In this document: positions 5,396 through 8,584 of the stretch, piece after piece | Layout: each line of letters opens with the position of its first letter | Position numbering within the stretch: the first letter of the stretch is position 1 | Source of the DNA: UMGS1649 sp045659265 | GTDB lineage: Bacteria; Bacillota; Clostridia; TANB77; CAG-465 | DNA length: 8,584 bases | Assembly (NCBI GenBank): GCA_045659265.1 | Contig: JAZOWO010000094.1 | Span: forward strand, 1 to 8,584 | Reading direction: 5' to 3' | Program-made: the position numbers and the translations under genes | The notes under the pieces: model-generated | The model's database searches: none | The model's input: the letters and a program-made list of their open reading frames with translations, nothing else | Told to the model about the DNA's origin: nothing

Positions 5396-8050
5396 ATGTT
5401 GTCAGATAATGAAATGGACAATTTAATAAAACCCGAAAAAGGTAAAAAAGTGAAATTAAAAAGAGTAAAATTAGATAGAGATAAAGCTAAAGAAAAAGAA
5501 GAAAAGAAAAAAGCAAAGTTAGAGAAAAAAGCAAATAAGGGTAAAAAGGTTAAAAAAGAAACAAATGGTGAAAAACCAAAAAAGAAGAAAAAAATATTTT
5601 GGAAAATATTTAAAATAATATTCTTTGTTGGTCTAGCGCTATTTGTAATAGGTTGTGGAGTAGTGTTATATGTTTTAAACGACATAATAAGCGAAACATC
5701 AACAGTAGATTATTCTCAACTTAAGAATCTAAAACTAACAACTACTATTTTAGATAGCCAAGGAAACCAACTAGGAACTGTAAATGCTGGTGAAAACAGA
5801 CTTATGGCAGACTATGAAGAACTTCCTAAACATTTAATAGATGCAGTTGTAGCAATAGAAGATGAAAGATTCTGGACTCACTTTGGTGTAGATATTAAAA
5901 GAACAGGAGCTGCTGTAGTTACATTTATACTTAATAGAGGTTCATCATCTTTTGGTGGAAGTACAATTACACAACAGTTAGTTAAAAATATAACTGAAGA
6001 CAACGAAGGTAGCTGGAAGAGAAAAATAAGAGAATGGTATCGTTCAATAATGCTAGAACAAAATCTAGAAAAAGAAGATATTATAGAAGCATATCTAAAC
6101 AAGATATACTTTGGAGAAGGCGCTAACGGTATAGAAATGGCAGCTCAAACTTTCTTTGCTAAAACAGTAAGTGAACTTAACTTAGCAGAGTCAGCGTGCT
6201 TAGCAGCATCTATACAATTACCAGAAGTAACAAATCCATATAATGGAGATAAAAACAAAGAAAAATTAATAGATAGACAAAAAGTAGTATTAAACAAAAT
6301 GTTATCTATTGGGAAAATAACTCAAGAAGAATATGATGAAGCTGTTGCATATGAGCTAGAATTCAAAAAAGGAAAAATAGCTTCAACATCAGCAGTTCAA
6401 TCTTACGCAAGAGATGCTGTATGGAAAGCCGTTGCTGAAGATTTAGCAGAAGCAATGAATATTACATATCAAGCGGCAAGAGATATGGTTGCATCAAATG
6501 GTTATACAATATATGCAACAATAGATCCAACAGTCCAAGCATCAATAGACAAACAAGCTGCAAATACTAAGTATTTCTATAATGACAGCAAAAAAGGTAT
6601 GATGCAATGTGCTATGATTGTTCTAGATAACAAAACAGGTAATGTTGTAGGTATGCTTGGTGGTGTAGGAGAAAAAACAGGATTAGACTATAACAGAGCA
6701 ACAGAATCTAAATTACAACCTGGATCTACATTTAAACCAATAGCAGCATATGGACCAGCCTTTGAACTTGGTGAATCATATCCAGGTATGGGTATAGATG
6801 ACGTCCCAGTAAACTTTAGTGGATATAAACCAACTAACTGGTATGGATATTATTATGGTTATGTTTCTGTAAGAGAAGCAATAAACCAATCAATGAATAT
6901 ACCAGCAGTTAAGACACTAAAATCTATAGATTTAGGATATGCTTTAAGATTTGCTCAAAGCATGGGTATAACAACATTAACAGAAAAAGCAAACAAAAAC
7001 TTATCTTTAGCGTTAGGTTCTGCTAACGTTAAGGTTATAGATATGGCAGCAGCATATGCAACTATGGCAAATGGTGGTGTTTATACAGAACCAAAACTTT
7101 ATACAAAAGTTTTAGATCATGATGGTAAAGAAATACTTACTAATGAAGTTAAGTTTACTAAAGTAATGTCTGAAACAACAGCATATATGTTAACAGACTG
7201 CTTAAGAAGCGTTGTATCAAGTGGTACAGGTACATCTGCTAAATTCTCTACAAAGATACAAATAGCAGGTAAAACAGGTAACACAAACGATGATAAAGAC
7301 CAATGGTTTGCAGGATATACACCATATTATACAGCAGTTGCATGGAATGGTTACGATAATCCAACAACAATTGGTAAGAGAAAAACTTTAGGAACATATC
7401 CATATACAGCTACTGCAGTATGGACAAATGTAATGAAAGAAATACACTCTGGATTAAAAGCAGCATCATTTAGCAAACCTAAGGGAATTGTTAAAGCTTC
7501 AGTATGTACTTTATCTGGATTGGTTGCAACAGATGCATGTAAAGCTGATGAAAGAAATGTAGTTAAATCTGAAATATTTGCATCAGGCACAGTTCCAACA
7601 GCTGAATGTCAAGTACATAAATTAGTAAAAGTTTGTAAAACATCTAAGTTATTACCAACAGAGTTTTGTGAGTTATATGAAGAATTAGTAGAAATCTCTA
7701 CAATAACTAGGGAAAAACCAAATACTAATACTAAAGATAAGAAATATATAGCTCCAACTAAAACTTGTGAATTACATACAAGTGCTCCGGTTGTAGAACC
7801 CGAAGTTCCAGAAGTTCCAACAGAACCTGAAACTCCAACTACACCAGAGAATCCAGGAACAACTCCTGAGACTCCAACTACGCCAGAGCCAAAGCCGGAG
7901 AATCCAGGAACAACACCTGAAACTCCAACTACACCAGAGAATCCAGGAACAACTCCTGAGACTCCAACAACACCTGGGACTGGAGAACAAGGTGGAACAA
8001 CACAAAGCTTAGCATATTATGGATTAATTAGACAAATGCTTGCGATATAG
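5396..8050 (+). CDS. Class A penicillin-binding protein (PBP1A/PonA type)
   Basis: This bifunctional peptidoglycan synthase polymerises lipid II into glycan strands and cross-links the peptides on the outer face of the membrane. It has 884 residues from the ATG at 5396. A very lysine-rich cytoplasmic tail (1-73) precedes one membrane anchor (about 74-94). The glycosyltransferase domain shows EDERFWTHFGVD (155-166, catalytic Glu155), GGSTITQQLVKN (from 187), RKIRE (209-213) and the EAYLNKIYFG block. The transpeptidase domain has all three motifs: STFK (Ser444 nucleophile, Lys447), SMN (499-501) and KTGNT (626-630). Beyond it lie two copies of a cysteine motif (Cys704 to Cys715 and Cys747 to Cys758, each VCxxSxLxxTxxC, followed by Cys738 and Cys791 in CxxH). 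A Pro/Thr/Glu repeat tail (about 797-862) and a short hydrophobic end without a sorting motif follow. All catalytic residues are intact. It is monocistronic and convergent with spoIIR. Confidence 0.97.
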   Translation: MLSDNEMDNLIKPEKGKKVKLKRVKLDRDKAKEKEEKKKAKLEKKANKGKKVKKETNGEKPKKKKKIFWKIFKIIFFVGLALFVIGCGVVLYVLNDIISETSTVDYSQLKNLKLTTTILDSQGNQLGTVNAGENRLMADYEELPKHLIDAVVAIEDERFWTHFGVDIKRTGAAVVTFILNRGSSSFGGSTITQQLVKNITEDNEGSWKRKIREWYRSIMLEQNLEKEDIIEAYLNKIYFGEGANGIEMAAQTFFAKTVSELNLAESACLAASIQLPEVTNPYNGDKNKEKLIDRQKVVLNKMLSIGKITQEEYDEAVAYELEFKKGKIASTSAVQSYARDAVWKAVAEDLAEAMNITYQAARDMVASNGYTIYATIDPTVQASIDKQAANTKYFYNDSKKGMMQCAMIVLDNKTGNVVGMLGGVGEKTGLDYNRATESKLQPGSTFKPIAAYGPAFELGESYPGMGIDDVPVNFSGYKPTNWYGYYYGYVSVREAINQSMNIPAVKTLKSIDLGYALRFAQSMGITTLTEKANKNLSLALGSANVKVIDMAAAYATMANGGVYTEPKLYTKVLDHDGKEILTNEVKFTKVMSETTAYMLTDCLRSVVSSGTGTSAKFSTKIQIAGKTGNTNDDKDQWFAGYTPYYTAVAWNGYDNPTTIGKRKTLGTYPYTATAVWTNVMKEIHSGLKAASFSKPKGIVKASVCTLSGLVATDACKADERNVVKSEIFASGTVPTAECQVHKLVKVCKTSKLLPTEFCELYEELVEISTITREKPNTNTKDKKYIAPTKTCELHTSAPVVEPEVPEVPTEPETPTTPENPGTTPETPTTPEPKPENPGTTPETPTTPENPGTTPETPTTPGTGEQGGTTQSLAYYGLIRQMLAI
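7847..7975 (+). repeat. Pro/Thr/Glu-rich coding repeat, three copies of 13 codons
   Basis: ENPGTTPETPTTP is encoded at 7847-7885, 7898-7936 and 7937-7975, with a four-codon spacer (EPKP) after the first copy. The DNA copies are nearly identical and differ at a few third positions. Less regular PEVP and TEPETP units precede them. The repeats form an extended wall-spanning or linker-like tail of the PBP and are likely to vary in number between strains. Confidence 0.9.
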
Positions 8051-8065
8051 ATAAAATTAAATTTG

Positions 8066-8098
8066 AAAAGTCGAAGAATTTTATTTCTTCGACTTTTT
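8066..8098. terminator. Bidirectional terminator between the PBP gene and spoIIR
   Basis: A 12 bp perfect stem (8066-8077 with 8086-8097, core AGTCGAAGA/TCTTCGACT) has A's at its 5' base and T's at its 3' base. It therefore presents a T-run on both strands. It lies 15 bases after the PBP stop and 13 bases past the end of the convergent spoIIR gene, as expected for a shared terminator. Confidence 0.9.
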
Positions 8099-8110
8099 AT
8101 TGTAGATATT

Positions 8111-8581
8111 TTAATTAAATAACTCGTTTATCCATTCTAAGATTATAGATTTAAATTCAACATCCTCATTGATTATAGCGTTTTCTACGGTCATGTTTTC
8201 TGGCATGCTAGGATAAAGTAAAGACCACCAGTTGTTTCCTAAACCGTCACCTATAACTACTCTTAATGAATTGTATGTTCCTTTAGTCATTTGTATCCTG
8301 TTGTATGTTTTATTGTCATATTTAATATTCCCAATATGAATAGTTAAAGGATAATTGTATCCGTTTTCTTTTTGTATTTGATTTGCAATATTTAAGATAG
8401 AAGGCATGTTGTTTTGTATTGTTTTAATATATTCTTCTTTTTCAGTTATTCCATTAGTTATCGACTTAATATATTTGGTTATGCTATCTGTAATTTTTAG
8501 TTTTAGCATCTGATCGTTAATGTTATCGCTATTTGCAACTATATGTATTCTAAAGTAATTTGCAAGATTGTTTTTTGTATT
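8111..8581 (-). CDS. spoIIR: Stage II sporulation protein R (SpoIIR), 5' end disrupted or beyond the window
   Basis: SpoIIR is made in the forespore under sigma-F and secreted into the intermembrane space. There it triggers the SpoIIGA protease to cleave pro-sigma-E in the mother cell. The diagnostic core is clear: GTYNSLRVVIGDGLGNNWW followed by SLLYP, which matches the family's ALRVVIGEGxGxNWWCVLFP block. The conserved family start, here FRIHIVANSDNINDQMLKLK, is encoded upstream of the first ATG (8509-8507). That ATG also has no ribosome binding site, so it is not the true start. Going further upstream in frame there is no ATG, GTG or TTG before a TAA at 8582-8584. The signal peptide or membrane anchor must lie beyond the window. 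A six-base A/T run at 8571-8576 is a likely frameshift site. The family assignment is firm; whether the gene is intact is not decided. Confidence 0.88.
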   Translation of the reverse strand, partial: NTKNNLANYFRIHIVANSDNINDQMLKLKITDSITKYIKSITNGITEKEEYIKTIQNNMPSILNIANQIQKENGYNYPLTIHIGNIKYDNKTYNRIQMTKGTYNSLRVVIGDGLGNNWWSLLYPSMPENMTVENAIINEDVEFKSIILEWINELFN

Positions 8582-8584
8582 TTA

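Noticed and set aside
5338..5685. Minus-strand Phe-rich ORF opposite the PBP start
   Set aside because: It is the mirror of the lysine-rich tail (AAA/AAG read as TTT/CTT) and runs into the promoter and terminator region.
7772..8005. Minus-strand Trp/Ser/Cys-rich ORF
   Set aside because: It is the antisense reading of the Pro/Thr/Glu repeats of the PBP gene, without its own start signals.
5390..8050. GTG at 5390 as the PBP start
   Set aside because: It lies inside the GAGGTGAT ribosome binding site; ATG at 5396 is correctly spaced.
7990..8050. Sortase (LPXTG-type) anchor at the PBP C terminus
   Set aside because: There is no LPXTG-like motif and no basic end after the short hydrophobic stretch.
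8111..8509. spoIIR starting at the ATG at 8509
   Set aside because: Conserved SpoIIR residues (FRIHIVANSD) are encoded upstream of this ATG in the same frame, and no ribosome binding site precedes it.

Overview
This 8.6 kb window comes from a low-GC, endospore-forming member of the Firmicutes, probably of the Clostridia. The signs are strong A/T bias, almost exclusive use of AGA for arginine, purine-rich ribosome binding sites, sigma-A type promoters (TTGAAA-17 bp-TATAAT) and a recognisable spoIIR sporulation gene. The genus cannot be fixed from the sequence alone. Everything was read by eye, with no database search.

Region 1 (1-4635, plus strand) is a tight operon with gaps of 1 to about 15 bases. 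In order it holds the 3' part of rnr (RNase R), a four-helix membrane protein with a faint SpoIIM-like look, trmB (tRNA m7G46 methyltransferase), a 92-residue single-pass membrane protein, and a long U32-family protein of the RlhA/TrhP type with two cysteine quartets. The shared theme of the recognisable members is RNA turnover and modification. No terminator is visible after the last gene, so transcripts may run into region 2.

Region 2 (4639-5340, plus strand) is the most unusual part. It has two successive, complete mini transcription units, each with a sigma-A promoter, a small four-cysteine zinc-ribbon-like protein (78 and 79 residues) and a terminator. The two proteins align without gaps from the first cysteine onward at about 35 % identity, yet the second gene is about 41 % G+C against about 27 % for the first. 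That suggests separate arrival rather than simple tandem duplication. I do not recognise the family.

Region 3 (5351-8050, plus strand) is a class A penicillin-binding protein. It has a very lysine-rich cytoplasmic tail, one membrane anchor, a glycosyltransferase domain, a transpeptidase domain, a repeated cysteine motif and a Pro/Thr/Glu repeat tail. It ends at a hairpin that can act as a terminator in both directions.

Region 4 (8111-8584, minus strand) is spoIIR, convergent with the PBP gene. It is recognised by its conserved core. Its reading frame meets a TAA at 8582-8584, just upstream of the conserved N-terminal motif and beside a run of six A/T, so the gene is either frameshifted or its start lies in another frame beyond the window edge.

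There is no gene-free stretch longer than 300 bases. I see no tRNA, rRNA, CRISPR array, insertion sequence or phage attachment site.
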